Source: Adiantum capillus-veneris (lineage: Eukaryota; Streptophyta; Polypodiopsida; Polypodiales; Pteridaceae). Taken from it: a DNA stretch of 64,000 bases. Below, piece by piece: positions 46,642-58,834 of this stretch. A program made the position numbers and the translations under genes. The DNA lies in contig CM043968.1 in the NCBI GenBank assembly GCA_014529385.2, positions 132,132,018 to 132,196,017 on the forward strand, given 5' to 3'. Under the pieces are notes generated by a model. It did not search any database and was not told where the DNA came from. It saw only the letters and a program-made list of their open reading frames with translations. Numbering within the stretch: the stretch's first letter is position 1; the number at the start of each line of letters is the position of its first letter.

Positions 46642-48126
46642 TTCCCCCATTCCTAATTTGTCACACGTCCTCGTGTGCCGGTGAAGCAAAACACGGTGAC
46701 ATGGTAGAAATCAAGTCCATGGAAGAAATGTTCAGCTACAAAATATAAGAACAATTAATGAGCATCAAAGGCCAACAAGGATAAAAACATGAAGTACAAT
46801 GAACAATCATGCAAAAATTTGAAGTTTTTGCTTCTAAAAGTGGGTGAATCATAGTCAAAAACTAGACAACATAAAGCAAAAAAGACACCTAAACTATCAT
46901 GAAGATTAAACCACTTGAAATTTTAATTTTATGCATGAAACACAATCAATTAATTAAGACCCTAGGGTAATGCAAGTTCATAAACCTACTAGCCTAAAAA
47001 CTATGTGACCAATCTTAATAAATTACTCAAGCCTGTCATGCCTACGGGCTATACAAAAGCTCCTAATCTATTAGTACATTGTCATAGCTTTTTGAAGCTC
47101 ATGGAAGTTTGTTTTTGTCACACATAGAAAAAATAAAGCACAATACAAGGCTACCACCCCAAGGCAAGTCTAGGTATGACTCTCGGCTCCTTGAACCCTC
47201 AAGAAGGTATTCCAAAAGCCTACTAGCCTACCAAGGTGATGGCTAACCCCTATCAGCCAGGGCATCGGTTTAGGGCCTTGAATAAGAGATCCAAGGTGTT
47301 TTCCTTCGCCTGCCAAGTGCCAATAATGCATTAGGCCTCACAAAGATACAACATAACGTAGAATTTTCTTTTCATGTGTCTAGTAGCAATTTTGCTACTT
47401 TTTCTTGACACTTTTTTTGCTTCATTATTTCATTTTTTATCACTTTTTTATTGCTTCCAACATGAGATGCTAATAGAAAATGAACTAAGAGACTAAAGCC
47501 TAATCATAGCCCTAGGTTATGTTAAAACTGAATGGAGTATTAAAACTATCACTAAGAGTCTAGGACTAATGAGAAATGAACCTACATTAACCTAAGGGTC
47601 AAGGACAATTACCTATGATTAGCACACATAAAGCCTAATTTTTTGATGAGTTAATATTCACAAAGCAAAGTGTTGAAACTTTAGCATGCCTATCTGTTGA
47701 ACATGAAAGAACCATAGCTTAGAAGCAAATAATACTTAAGCCAAGCATAGAGAATGGAGAGATGAACAAAAGAGAAAAATCATGGAAGGATTTCACCTAT
47801 TCATGCTCTTTGTGTATCTTTAAGCAAGCATCCACTTGGTAGAGAAGTCTCTTGACCTTTTTATTACAATCCAAGCTAATTGAAGCTAAGTGTAAACACA
47901 AGCTCCAAAGGCCTTTTATTGAAATCCAAAAGCTCACAAAAAAAACATTAATGAAAATCTAAAGCTAGGGTCTTGCATACCCGAGTTTGCCAAAGGGAAA
48001 AAACCCGAAGAAAAAAAGTGCCTTTGGTTATGCACGTGATGATTTTTAGTAGCAAATTTATGCATACACAACGAAAATGAGAGATAAAATGCTTCTACAT
48101 AAACAAATTTTCATTTTTTTACAACC

Positions 48127-48520
48127 TCTCATGCATGATTCAAAAGTTGATTAGATACTAGCTCAAATGAAAATGTGAAAATTTAGATCAAGCTATAAGA
48201 TAGTAATAATGCAAATTTTGAATGAATTTGAAGTGGCTCTTGAAAGCCAAATTTTACATTTCTGAAGCTCTCCAAAAAAGTTGGCTAACAACTAGCTCGC
48301 ATGAAGTTTTACCATTTTAGAGCAAGCTATGAGCTAGAGATGATTGCAACTTGATGGAATGAAAATGAATGGCTCTCAATAGCCAAATTTTGTACTTGAA
48401 AGCTCTTAAAAAAGTTGGTAGACACTAGCTCAAATGAAAACGTTTTCACTTTAGACAAAACTTAGAGCTAGAATTTATACAACTTTTAATCATAAGAATT
48501 GGAATGGCTCTGAATCCCAC
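48127..48520. repeat. Diverged ~135-bp tandem repeat, three units
   Basis: Three successive units share ACTAGCTCAAATGAA, AGAGCAAGCTATGAG-like, and TGGCTCTCAATAGCCAAATTT-like phrases in the same order, starting near 48137, 48282 and 48417. The units are clearly related but well diverged. Confidence 0.75.
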
Positions 48521-51020
48521 TTTGCTAATCATTTTTCAAAAACAAAGTCAATCATCAGTGGTCTTATGTATATGGAAATTGAACACAAGAAAAAATGATC
48601 AACCATACCCCCAAAATGCTCTCTTTTTGCCATGCAAAAAAGCTTCATTTTAGTGCTTTGCAATGATTTTTCATTCAATTCAAGCACTAGAATATAAAAG
48701 CAAGTCAAGTCCAAGCATAACATATCTCGACCAATAATTATTGCATGTGCAATGTAACTCTCAAAAGATGCCCAAATGCATATCACAAAGACTTTTTTCA
48801 TTTAGTGCAATGAGGGATTTAATTTTTCAATAAGTCCAAGCATAGGTCATGCATAAGCTAAAAACATTTGTGCACCCCCTTTTCATTTATGCATGGAGAC
48901 CGTCACACAATCATACCATACCATCGATGTCCACATCCTTGCTCTTAAATAGCAACTATGGCATACGAACTAAAATGAGAAAACTAATGCACTCATGATG
49001 TTTTCAAGTGTTGGTACAAGGCTCTTGATGGCCAAAATTTGGAAATGCATTGTCACTTACCCTTTCAAAGCTCGGTCATTTTGTAGTGCATAATCATTTT
49101 AGAAATGAGGAAAAGCACTAATAATTGCAAGAATAAAAAACAAGTCCTACGCTTTGCATAGAGAGATTTGTTTCAATAAAAAGCATAATGATACTCTTTC
49201 ATAGCACAATTGACAAATTTCTTTTAAAACTTTCTTGAGTGGGCAAAAACAGCGATTTTTTGGCACAGTGTCTCATTGATCATGGTTTTTGCTACTTCAT
49301 GCATTCCTCAAAAGATCCAAAAATTATTTTCTCTCCCTTCTTGACTCTCGAGTTTGAGCCAGGGCACTCCAGTCAAACTGCCCAATATCAGTATTTTTTT
49401 TATATTGTTTTTTTACTCGCACTTCCAAATGGCTCGTGAATCTTGAGTGGTCAAGCTTGACTAGTTGAGCTAGGTGGGAATCTTCCTTTGTTGCATTTTT
49501 TGTATTTATATAGTTTTGGCGGTTTTGGCCAGCTATGGGAGGGAGAGTGAGAGAGAGACTGAGCTATTGGCCGGCTATGGAGCATGGGGTGAAAGAGAGA
49601 GAGAGTGTGTGCATGTGCTTTGCGCCATCAGTTGCAACAAGCCGCAAACGGTGGCAAGTGGCCAAGATTGCATGACAATTGAGAAAAGTTTGTGGATCAA
49701 TGAGGTGATAAGAGGCACTGATCTTTCTGTGTGTGTGTGTGTGTGTGATCGGCTATTCTCAACAAGTCTACAAGTGGGGTCAGGCTTGCAGTTTGACCAA
49801 GCACTAAAGCTGAGCTGCATATTGGCCGCTTGTGTGTGTGTGTTTGTGAAAACGCCGAGGGAGCTGGGGATTGTGTGTGTGTGTTGTGAGCGCCAAGCCC
49901 TACAGAACAGTGTGTAGGCTCCATCTGTGGTTTTTTTTCATTTTATTTTTTATTTTTTATCATTACCTCAAGGGGAAGTTTCCACATGACACAAAATCGC
50001 AAGGGATTCCATTATGAGGAGAGCTATGGCATGCATGTAAGTTGACAAATCAAATATCATTTGGATGCTCCAATTGACCATCAGCCATTGAAAATCAAGT
50101 GGTCTTGGATAGGCGCACACATTCAAATTTTGCCCCAATTTTTTTGCATTTAGGCTTATCCAATGATTGAATTAGCCTAACATACACATCAATTACATGA
50201 TTTCACACTCACATATCATCAATTCCATCAATTTTTATGCATGCACACACTCAAGATTAGGTGCAAATACACATATCATCAATTCCATCAATTTTTATGC
50301 ACACACTCAAGATTAGGTGCAAATACACATCAATTTTATGGCAATTTTTTTCCTCTTTGGTGCATTACACACACAATGATTTTATGCACATACATGAATT
50401 CTTATTCCAAATCAAGATTAATATTGACACACACTTCATCAACTAGTCAAATCTAACCATCAATTTCATTCCAAAACAATCAAATTAGGTGCAAAGTGTA
50501 GGTCAATTGACTTACACACCTAGTTGTAGCAATAAACTAGCAACTCATTGGAATCAAATTAATCACCCAAAAATTGAATGAGTAGGTCAATGCACTTACA
50601 ATCGATTGCATCAAAGCTAATCCTTGCTCCACAAGATGATTCCATCATGCACACACATGTGTGGCTCTTTCAAATTATCCCAAAAAATGATCACACCTCT
50701 TATCAGGGGATTAATATACATTATACATCAAATGTTAGTGGTTAGGCTAGCAAAGTTAGTTAAAATTAGTAAAAATTAGCATAGAATTAGTACAATAAGC
50801 ATGGAAATGAACCAAAATTAGCAATGGTTAGTGAGAAGTTAGTGAAATTGGGGGTGGAATTGGGGGTTTGGGGTATTCATAACTCAACAACTTGCTTCAA
50901 TTACTTGCACAAACATCATCAAATCAAACCAAAATTGAGTTACACACACTCAAAAACCAATGAAATTAGCAATGAAATTACTCTATTCTAAACATCATAT
51001 ACTCATTAGCTTAGGTTATC

Positions 51021-51042
51021 GATCCCCAGCAGCAACGCCAAA
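51021..51042 (-). other. Element C primer binding site
   Basis: Minus-strand TGGCGTTGCTGCTGGGGATC immediately beyond the LTR end CCTTAACATT. It resembles the TGGCGCCGTTGCCGGGGA PBS of many plant gypsy elements, indicating that C derives from a gypsy lineage. Confidence 0.85.
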
Positions 51043-51745
51043 TGTTAAGGGAAAGTGTAGCATAGCCTAATCAACCCAAGACCAAAAAAAATTATCAATC
51101 CTAGGATCGGCAATCCGGCTAGGGCATGGAAGCACGAGCATCGGATGTATTGAATGAGAGGATTCAAGAGAATGTTCATCCAATGCAAAAGAGATTAGCC
51201 ATGAATCACTAACTCTAATCACATCATCAATCAAGCATCACCTACACACATTAAGTCCACCAAAGTCCGACTTACCATAGACTAGAATCCCAAAGCACAC
51301 TCATACACATTAATTGCATTGGTGTTGGACTCTCCAATCACCACATGCCAATCAAGGAACTTCATCAAAAGCTACATACGCAAGGTGAATGGTGCTAGAG
51401 TTTCATCAAACCCATCCACACACACAAGCAAACAATAAGACACATACACTAATTATAAGATTAAGAATCAACTTCATCAACCGAATTAGAGATGTTAAAT
51501 ATCACAAATCAAATGCTCATAGAAGGATAGGAGTGGTCAATAAGCAAGAAGTCATCACACATAATTGATCAAATCTAGAATAATGAGACGGTGAAACTAA
51601 TTCATGACATAATGGAATAGAGAAGAAGTAGACTAATGAAGACATTAGAGATTAGATTAAGAAATGGTTCTCTAATTAAAACGGATTAGCACTAGCCTCT
51701 TAAGCACGGGCATTAAGCTCGAGACTAGGCCATCCATAAAGTGAA

Positions 51746-51801
<56 letters not shown>

Positions 51802-52051
51802 CAAAAGTGGATCCTCAAGAGTGGATACTTAAGAATGAAGCCTCCTTGCATAAAGGCTTCGTTATAAAGGATTGCACCACAATCCCTTCTACTATGGGTT
51901 TAAGTTGAGCCCTCTAGCTAGCATATACAACTTTGGAACTCCCAATGAGCCCAAGACCTTATACAAAGTGAGTAGGAAATATTGTGCACATCCATAGCAC
52001 ATCTCCCGCTTGATGTATAATTGGTGTAGCCTGTATTAGCGGCTACTAACA
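51043..52051 (-). repeat. Element C 5' LTR
   Basis: Minus-strand LTR from TGTTAGTAGCC (52051) to CCTTAACA (51043), 1009 bp. A long GA microsatellite (51749-51800) lies inside. First 225 bp match 46417-46641. Confidence 0.87.
51749..51800. repeat. GA microsatellite in element C LTR
   Basis: About 26 uninterrupted GA units. Confidence 0.97.
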
Positions 52052-52516
52052 ATAGATGAGTATGCTACTAACACTGACTTTAAAGATGTAATGTCAACCC
52101 TTGCTTTGGGGAAGAAATAGGAACCATTTACCTGGTAGGATGGTTATCTTCTCCATGGAAATAGGCTATGTGTTACCCATTCCCTTCATGAGAAAGTAGT
52201 GTATGAATCCCATGCTCCTCTCTATGCAGGGCATAAAGGCATTCAAAATACTCCTTGAGGAGTAGAGACAAATTTCTATTGGCCTACCATGAAAGTGAAC
52301 ATACAAAAATATGTTTCAAAATGTGTGGTATGCCAAAAGACTAAGTATGATAGAGAGAAGAAACCTGGATTACTCCCGCCATTTCCAATCCCTAATTCCC
52401 TACTAAAGACTTATGTTACAGAAGTAGATCAACACTCACAATGGGAGAAGTACTTACCTCTTGTAGAGTATGCATACAATAATATTGTCCATACTACTAC
52501 AAGAAAACGAGTGTGA
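52052..52516 (+). pseudogene. Gypsy family A'' integrase fragment
   Basis: Reads DEYATNTDF, HEKVVYESHAPLYAGHKGIQ, FYWPTMK and KYVSKCVVCQKTKYDREKKPG: the HHCC zinc-binding domain. It then jumps to TYVTEVDQHSQWEKYLPLVEYAYNN, a region past the DDE core, so the catalytic core is deleted within about 52395-52415. Probably the continuation of the plus-strand element at 42361-44231, split by LINE and C. It fades after 52516. Confidence 0.85.
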
Positions 52517-54430
52517 AATTTTTGCAAGCTTCTAATTTAGAGCTTTTTCTTGAAACTTAGATCTTTTCTCTCAGGGAGCTTTTAAAGGTACTTTTAGGAG
52601 AGCAAATAAAAATCCATATGCCTTCAACAAGCATGTTTCAATAGATATACACAAACACAAACACACATATACATGTGCACACACATATGTATTAAAGAGA
52701 TTGTCTGTGCATGTGTATTTCTTAGATCATATAACATATTTACACATTAGAATTAGTATATTATGGTATAGCAAGACTTCTAAAATTTGACTATCTATCT
52801 AAGGTAGCCTTCTCAAGACTTGCATTCCAAGAGAAACAAATCTTAAGATAAATTAAGGTGGTCACTCATTAGAGGAGCTCTAAATAGTAGTGTACCTCAG
52901 TGCGAGCTATGGGAGTGAAGAACCTTGCCCATCTAATGTATACATAAAGTGTACACTTTTATTTTAAGCACAAATAATATCTATAATTCACTTGTCTTAT
53001 GTGGTATGCATTTCAAAAGGGGCATTCCACTTCTAGCCTTGTAGAAACATCATAGAAATCACTGTATTGGTTATAAGAGGCATTCCACCCACTACCCTTG
53101 TCGCAACATAAAAAGCACTCTAATTGTTATAAAAGGCACTTTAATAGAATTCATGACTCCTTTTTCATGAATAATATAATAAAAATCATTAAAAATATCT
53201 TTGTAAACTATTAGGACTAGTCACAAACATTCAAGAAGAATTTATTATGAGAAGTTAATTGAATCTCATATCTCTAATTAAAAAAACACATCAATGAAAT
53301 CAACTTCCAAGTTTTAGACCTATAAGATTTGCCTCATGCTCGTGACCAATTTGCAATGCTAGAAAAGTGCTATAGTTTTTGACATTAATTGTTGGTAGAT
53401 TTTAAATATCCACTTGAATGACCTATTTTGTGGACTTTGACTCTCCTAGTTTAAACTTATTAAGTTTGCTAAACTTAATTAAGGGTAATCTACAAAAGAA
53501 ACACAAGAAGCTATGGAAATTTTCATCATGACCCTCAAATATTCAAAATTCCTAATATGCCCCACACATTTGGCAAAAAATGCCCAAACAGTGCCCATTG
53601 GTTTTTTTTGGAAATAATCAAAATACCACTCTTTAACCTCGCAAATGCCTCCAAAAGTAATTGTTTTGAAAACTCTTCATAGGTCAGAGTGTGATAGATT
53701 GCTGCAACTTGTGAGAGATTATAAATTGTGATGTTTGTAAGTCATTTGATAACTTATCTTTGACCTTAATATGCTATTTTTTAAAGGTCCAATTATCAAA
53801 ATATCCTTGTAATATGTTAAAATTTCGAAAACAATTCTCAAATTTCAAAAATCCTCAATACACCCCTCATATTTGGCCAAAAAATCCCAAAATGAACTTC
53901 ATTAACTTTGTAAACAATTCAAAGGACAATTCTTTAAGTAGTTCCTCAAATGAAGACTGGTATTCCTTTGATAGTAACAAATAGAGTTGGAAATCAATAT
54001 GGTATTGTGGGATCTCAATATGAAATCGTTCAAACATTTTAGACATAGCTGGCTCTATTTATGAGCGCATTGGTAAAACCTAGCCTAAAATTGATATGGG
54101 GTATATTGGGACATTGAGGGAAATTTTTGGAGTTTTCATAAATTATAAGAGTTTTCTTTAAGTATAGCATATTTATAGTATGTAGTGGAGACAACAAAGA
54201 TCACAAACAATATATGATATTGTAACAATAGCTTGTAGCTTCCTACATACAATCACACTTCCTATTGCCCATACCTATTGGAGCTAGTTAAACACATACA
54301 TATTAGCGTCGAGAAAGATGCATGTTGCCTTCATAGTCAACCTACCGTTGTCAAAGAGTTGGCGGTCTTGCCAGGAAGGCGCAATAAAGTATGATTATGT
54401 AAATATATGAGAAAGGTAAAATAGGCCACC
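52517..54430. other. Unclassified A+T-rich stretch
   Basis: No coding motif. Two diverged phrases around 53530-53600 and 53840-53900 (each a CTCAAAT...CCTAATATGCCCC/TACACCCC...TTTGGCCAAAAAAT pattern) suggest an old ~300-bp duplication. Short CA-rich tracts lie near 52640-52690. The ORF at 53760-53984 has no supporting feature. Confidence 0.4.
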
Positions 54431-55765
54431 TCATGCCTGCGGGGCAGCCCATCCCCACCTTGCCTCCTTTTTCTTCACTGTTGCCCGGCCGTGTGTCCCT
54501 TTTCCTCTCCTCCACTCAAAAGGTCAACCCCTCTCTCTTCCCCTTGTCCTTTCTCTCTCCCCTCAAGCTACCCCACCTCTCACCAATAATGCATTCTAAC
54601 TCACCAATAACTCACCAAAATAGTATACCCCACCCCCCCTTTCTCTCTCCTATCATATCCCATGACCCAAATACCCCCCCTCTCTCTCTAAATGGCGCCA
54701 TGTCTCTTGTCTTGTAGCTAAATAACCTCCCCCACACTCACACACACTCAGTTTCACTGAAAAAGGTGCCCACAGACCCATCCCCACCCGGTGGTTACCT
54801 GATTTTTCTTGTGTTCACACACATCTACACACAGATTCACCTCTGAACACACTCCCCTCTCTCCCCTCTTGTAATTACTTTATTCTCCATGTCACCTCTC
54901 ACTTTTTTTCATCAGCCCATCTCTCTCTCTTAGTCTCTCTCTCATGAGACTGCTGTTTTGGCACATATACACACAGCCAGACAAGTGGGGCCCACAGTCA
55001 CATGGCCTATGTAGATAATGATTTCTTCATTTCTAAATTCTAGAATTTCTCCCCCTTCCTCCCCTATATAAAGAGGGGTCACTATCACACTAAAGACACA
55101 CACACCATCACCAAAGAGTACACTATGCACTATGTGTGCCTAGTGCACACACACACACCCACACCATCACCATCACCGCAATCACCATGCTCGTCTTGAG
55201 CATGACCTCTACACCCTTGGGCTATTGAAGATGAAGGGAAACTAAATGAAGGATGATGGCCGTAACCCTCACGCGAGTCTTCGCCATCAACTCCCACCTA
55301 TCCGCCATGTGCTCTACCACTCTCTCCCTTCTCATTCCCCTACCCTATGCTCCACATTTCATCGCCTTATTCTCTAAATAAAGCTTGAGTTTTTGTGAGT
55401 ATGTTTTCTTGCAATGTTTTGCCCATGTGAGGTGTGAGGAATCGTCACCTAGTCTTGTGTTTGGAGTGAGCTTGTGTATGTGTGAAGGGTGTGCGGATTT
55501 GCCATCCTTTTGTGGTGCCTAAGTACTAAGCCGCTATACCCCCTCCCTCACTCTCTCTCTCTCTCTCACTTGATCTCATTCCCTTTACTCTTCATCATTA
55601 CTCCCAAGCATCCATCTCTCTTGGATGAAAACTTTGTTATGGTGGTTTGTTGTTTGCGTCCTAGCCGCTGAAGCTAGGTGGTGCCCCTGTTTGCTTTACC
55701 ATGACAGGCTCGAGGCGCGCCATTCGGTCTCCGGTGTTTTAGAGGCACGCCATTCGGTCTCCTCA
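54431..55765 (+). repeat. Probable 5' LTR of element D (left end uncertain)
   Basis: Right end is set by the PBS: ...GTCTCCTCA then TTTGGTGCC. A TATA box TATATAAAG (55065-55073) lies in the middle, with CA- and CT-rich tracts around it. A ~30-bp period repeat of CGCCATTCGGTCTCC occurs twice at 55719-55763. The left boundary near 54431 is a guess from composition only. Confidence 0.5.
55065..55073 (+). promoter_or_regulatory. TATA box of element D LTR
   Basis: TATATAAAG in a C-rich context, ~700 bp before the PBS, in the position expected for the LTR promoter. Confidence 0.55.
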
Positions 55766-55767
55766 TT

Positions 55768-55787
55768 TGGTGCCCCCACTGAGGATC
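55768..55787 (+). other. Element D primer binding site
   Basis: TGGTGCCCCCACTGAGGATC follows the LTR end after two bases. The TTTGGTGCC start is shared with plant gypsy PBSs; the tRNA is not identified. Confidence 0.65.
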
Positions 55788-55838
55788 TTTTCATGAAACC
55801 CTTCAGTTTACAAGACTGAAATCCCTAAACTATTGTGA

Positions 55839-56539
55839 ATGGATGAATGGCTAGCAGGATTTGCTAATTGGACGACAGAAGAAGAAGAGCTCCAAGCACA
55901 ACTAGACGAACTATGCATCTCCATCGAAGCTCGAGTGCCAGGCGTAACGGTAATCGATTTGGAGTGGGAGAGTCAACCAACACGCCAAACCCAGTGGATA
56001 TACATAGGCCAAGTGCCAAGAAGAAGAAGGAGAAGGTCAAACCATGTCCGCAACCTACAACCAACCCACAACAACAAAATGGAAGGAGCTCTACACAATA
56101 GAGAATCAACACTATTCTACTTTGAGAATCGGGTAACTCAAGTCACCGAGGTAATTATCACAGTCAGTTTTCAAGTCGCACCTGATGCTGCAGCACAGAT
56201 AACGGAATCATTGGCTCACACTCTCACTAGAGAAACTAGGGATCTACTGAGTTTATTTTAGGAAACAACACCACCCTCTCCCATAAGCTTGGACAGTGAC
56301 TAAGCACCTCTAAGCTTTACATGAATCAGTACAACCTACCTCAAGACAGATCACACATACCAACACGTGTACGCTCAATCAAGGTAATATTGGATTTGAA
56401 GGCTCACTACCAGCACGTCATTGACACCATGATGGGTGGGGAACGATTTTTTGAGGTTCTGGCATCAGATCAACCATTTGTCCTACCTTTGGTACAAGGC
56501 AATGTACCGTTTGAAGTTTTAATCTATGTCCTAGTATAA
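55839..56539 (+). pseudogene. Element D leader ORFs upstream of gag
   Basis: Two open frames precede gag. 55839-56261 (140 residues) starts MDEWLAGFANW, has an acidic helix (TEEEELQAQLDELC) and a run of arginines, and ends RETRDLLSLF. 56321-56539 (72 residues) reads AHYQHVIDTMMGGERFFEVL. The second is in the same frame as gag but separated by stops. They may be decayed N-terminal gag or a separate small ORF; I recognise no family. Confidence 0.5.
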
Positions 56540-56623
56540 GAGGGTATACACGCCTCCTTGTAAAGAAGAAAAAAAACTTTTGCAAGTTAAGCAGTGTGTC
56601 TTTCTAGCTCTCTCTCAGTAATC

Positions 56624-57450
56624 ATGGCAAGTGTAGCATTTCCAACATTAAAAGGAAAGGAGGGGGAGGATTTGGTAACAGACTTCCTAGATGACTTTGA
56701 AGTAGCATGTGTAGTGAGCAACAAAGATACGGATGAGACCCGGATTAGAATCTTTAAGCATCTCATGAAGCTAGAAGCTAGATCATGGTACAATGCACTT
56801 CCACAAGCAACCAAGGATGACTGGGAACCCTTAAAAACCGCTTTTAAGAGGCGCTTTGGGGGAGGTACCACTTCAGAAAAGTTGTGGGACAAGTTGAGAG
56901 ACTTGAAGCAGGAGGGTCTTTTAGAATATGCCACCTATGAGTCCAAATTTGTGGATTTGTGGGAACGATGGGCTGAGTCACTGGCTAGGGGGGATGTTGC
57001 ACCCGATTTCCTAAAAAATGATCGGTTCACGCATGGCTTATGGCCGCTTCTCAAGGAGAAGGTGAAAGGTAGATTCCTGGCTACGTACGAGTTAGCCGTT
57101 GAGATTGCTCGCCTTAAAGACAAGAAGCTGGGAATGAAAGCGAAAGAAACCGAGTCAACAGAATCAGGAACATCGCGTCCATTAGCAACTACAACAACCA
57201 CCATTCCACCACCACCACCGGCTCTTGGGGTAAGAGATGACCAACAAGATATGTTGGCCCATATTACTGACCAAATGCAGAATTTGTATGTCCACTTAAT
57301 ACAACAAGGGAGGAGTCAAGAAAGAGATCAAGACCCTGGAAGAGCAAGATGACAAAACAGGGAGTATCATTGCTACAACTGCGGAGAAGACGGTCACGGT
57401 ATGTACTACTGTCCCAAACCACGACAAAACTATAATAGAGGAGGTAGGAG
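56624..57450 (+). pseudogene. Element D gag with CCHC zinc knuckle
   Basis: Start taken at ATG 56624 (MASVAFPTLKGKEGED), since the upstream in-frame Met has no support. The capsid-like Retrotrans_gag region runs FLDDFEVACVVSNKD, LEARSWYNALPQATKDDW, KTAFKRRFGGG and LEYATYESKFVDLWERW. A TGA at 57350-57352 breaks the frame before the knuckle CYNCGEDGHGMYYC (57371-57412). Proline-rich and basic sequence follows to ~57799. Only one stop separates gag from an intact reading. Confidence 0.9.
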
Positions 57451-57805
57451 GAACCAATTGTCATCCCATAGAGAAAGAACACCCCCACCCCGAGCACCAC
57501 CCCCACCAACACAAATTCTACGTCGACCCCAGACACCACTACAAGCATCCATTCCACCTCTTCCACCAGCCCCACCACCTGATCGCCCTGTAAACATCAT
57601 AAGGCTAGAAGAGAAAGGAAAAGCTGTAGTAGTGGATCCACCCAGAGCAAAGGAGAGGGACAAGGGTAAGGAGAAGGTAACCTTTTTAGAACCACTCGAG
57701 GCCATGACTATGAAAAGAGCTAGGAGGGAGAAAGCTACACAATCAGATGATGAGAGAAGCATGAGAGGAGAAACTAGCAAGAGGCCATCCAGGCCATGAC
57801 GGAAA

Positions 57806-58834
57806 TTGGGCATCACCGACTTCCAGCTAGGGGAAAGTTCTAAGCCCTATGATCTAACATTGGATGTGGCAGAGCAAGGACCGAAGATTACATGGCCACA
57901 GCTGCTACATCTTGCACCAAAAGTAAGGCGACAATGGTCTAAAATGGTAAGTACAAGACGCTCCAAAACAAAGGTAGCCGGAGCAATTTCGGGATGCAAC
58001 ATGGATGACATCCTTCCAATTGTCGACGTAAACATAAAAGGAAAGAGGGTTGGAAACACCTACATTGATGGAGGTGCACAAATCTGTGTAATGAGCGAAG
58101 CTATGATGCTTCGATTAGGGCTCGAGGTTGACAGGCCTTCTCCATGCAAGGCAAAGATGGCAAACAACGCAAAAGTAAAGTGTGTGGGTGTGGTAAGTGC
58201 CGTGAAAATCAAAGCTTTCAACACTGAGCTACAGGTAGATGTTTTTGTAATGCCTACTAAGGGGGAGGGCTATCCACTGATTTTGGGAAGGCCATGGTTG
58301 ATGGCCATGAAGGCAAAACAGGACTGGGGTACTGGCCTTCTACGCATGACCGGTAAGAAAGGGGAGACAATCTACTATGACATGAGGATTGGCAAGCAGA
58401 AGCAAATGAATCTGGAAACATCGGCAGACGAAACCACTAGCGAATCTTCCAGTTCTGAGGAGGAGACCACATCCACCGACGAAAGTGACAGTTCCATTGA
58501 TGTGATGGGTATCATTATGAAGGATCCACAAAGGGTAAGCACAACTGGTGATCCATCACCAAAAGGGAAACCCAATGAAGAGGAGAGAAAATCACCTGGC
58601 CTAGGAGGAAGTAGGTTGAAGGGTATGTTGTCTACAGAATTAACACTTGAGGAGAAAGATAGTTTTTTGCAAATGTTGATGGGATTTCCTAACCTGTTCA
58701 TTGACAACTATGAAAGAATCACAGGCATTACAGTGGTGGAACATCATATTAAGCTGAAGGAAGGTGTAAAAGAGTTGTGCAAAAGCTACGACGATTGGGG
58801 GTCATACAAGAAAAGGCACTCTTGGCCGAGGTAA
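57806..58834 (+). pseudogene. Element D protease and linker to RT
   Basis: A 342-residue frame with YIDGGAQICVMSE near 58060, the aspartic protease active site with D-G-G in place of D-S/T-G, then VFVMPTKGEGYPLILGRPWLMAMKA, the flap and C-terminal ILGRPWL. A serine/glutamate-rich linker (EETTSTDESDSS) leads to the RT start (VVEHHIKLKEGVK). The frame shifts at about 58780, where RT continues in another frame. Confidence 0.88.

Larger units (their letters stand above)
46642..51042 (-). other. Element C internal region, non-coding
   Basis: About 4.4 kb, strongly A+T-rich, with stops in all frames. It contains a diverged tandem repeat at 48127-48520, CA/TG and GA tracts near 49600-49900, and a segment (49409-50691) repeated directly at 61991-63108. 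The 147-residue frame at 49474-49917 crosses GA and GT microsatellites and has no motif; I do not count it as a gene. Confidence 0.75.
46417..52051 (-). mobile_element. Element C: non-coding LTR retrotransposon (LARD-like)
   Basis: Minus-strand element with a full 5' LTR (51043-52051), a PBS (51021-51042), a ~4.4 kb internal region without any plausible ORF, a polypurine tract (GGAATGGGGGAA, 46642-46654) and a truncated 3' LTR (46417-46641). Large non-coding LTR elements are called LARDs and depend on a partner for enzymes. Right flank at 52052 is family A integrase coding sequence. Confidence 0.85.

Noticed and set aside
49474-49917. 147-residue ORF in element C
   Set aside because: Crosses GA and GT microsatellites and is disrupted in the copy at 62.1 kb; no motif.
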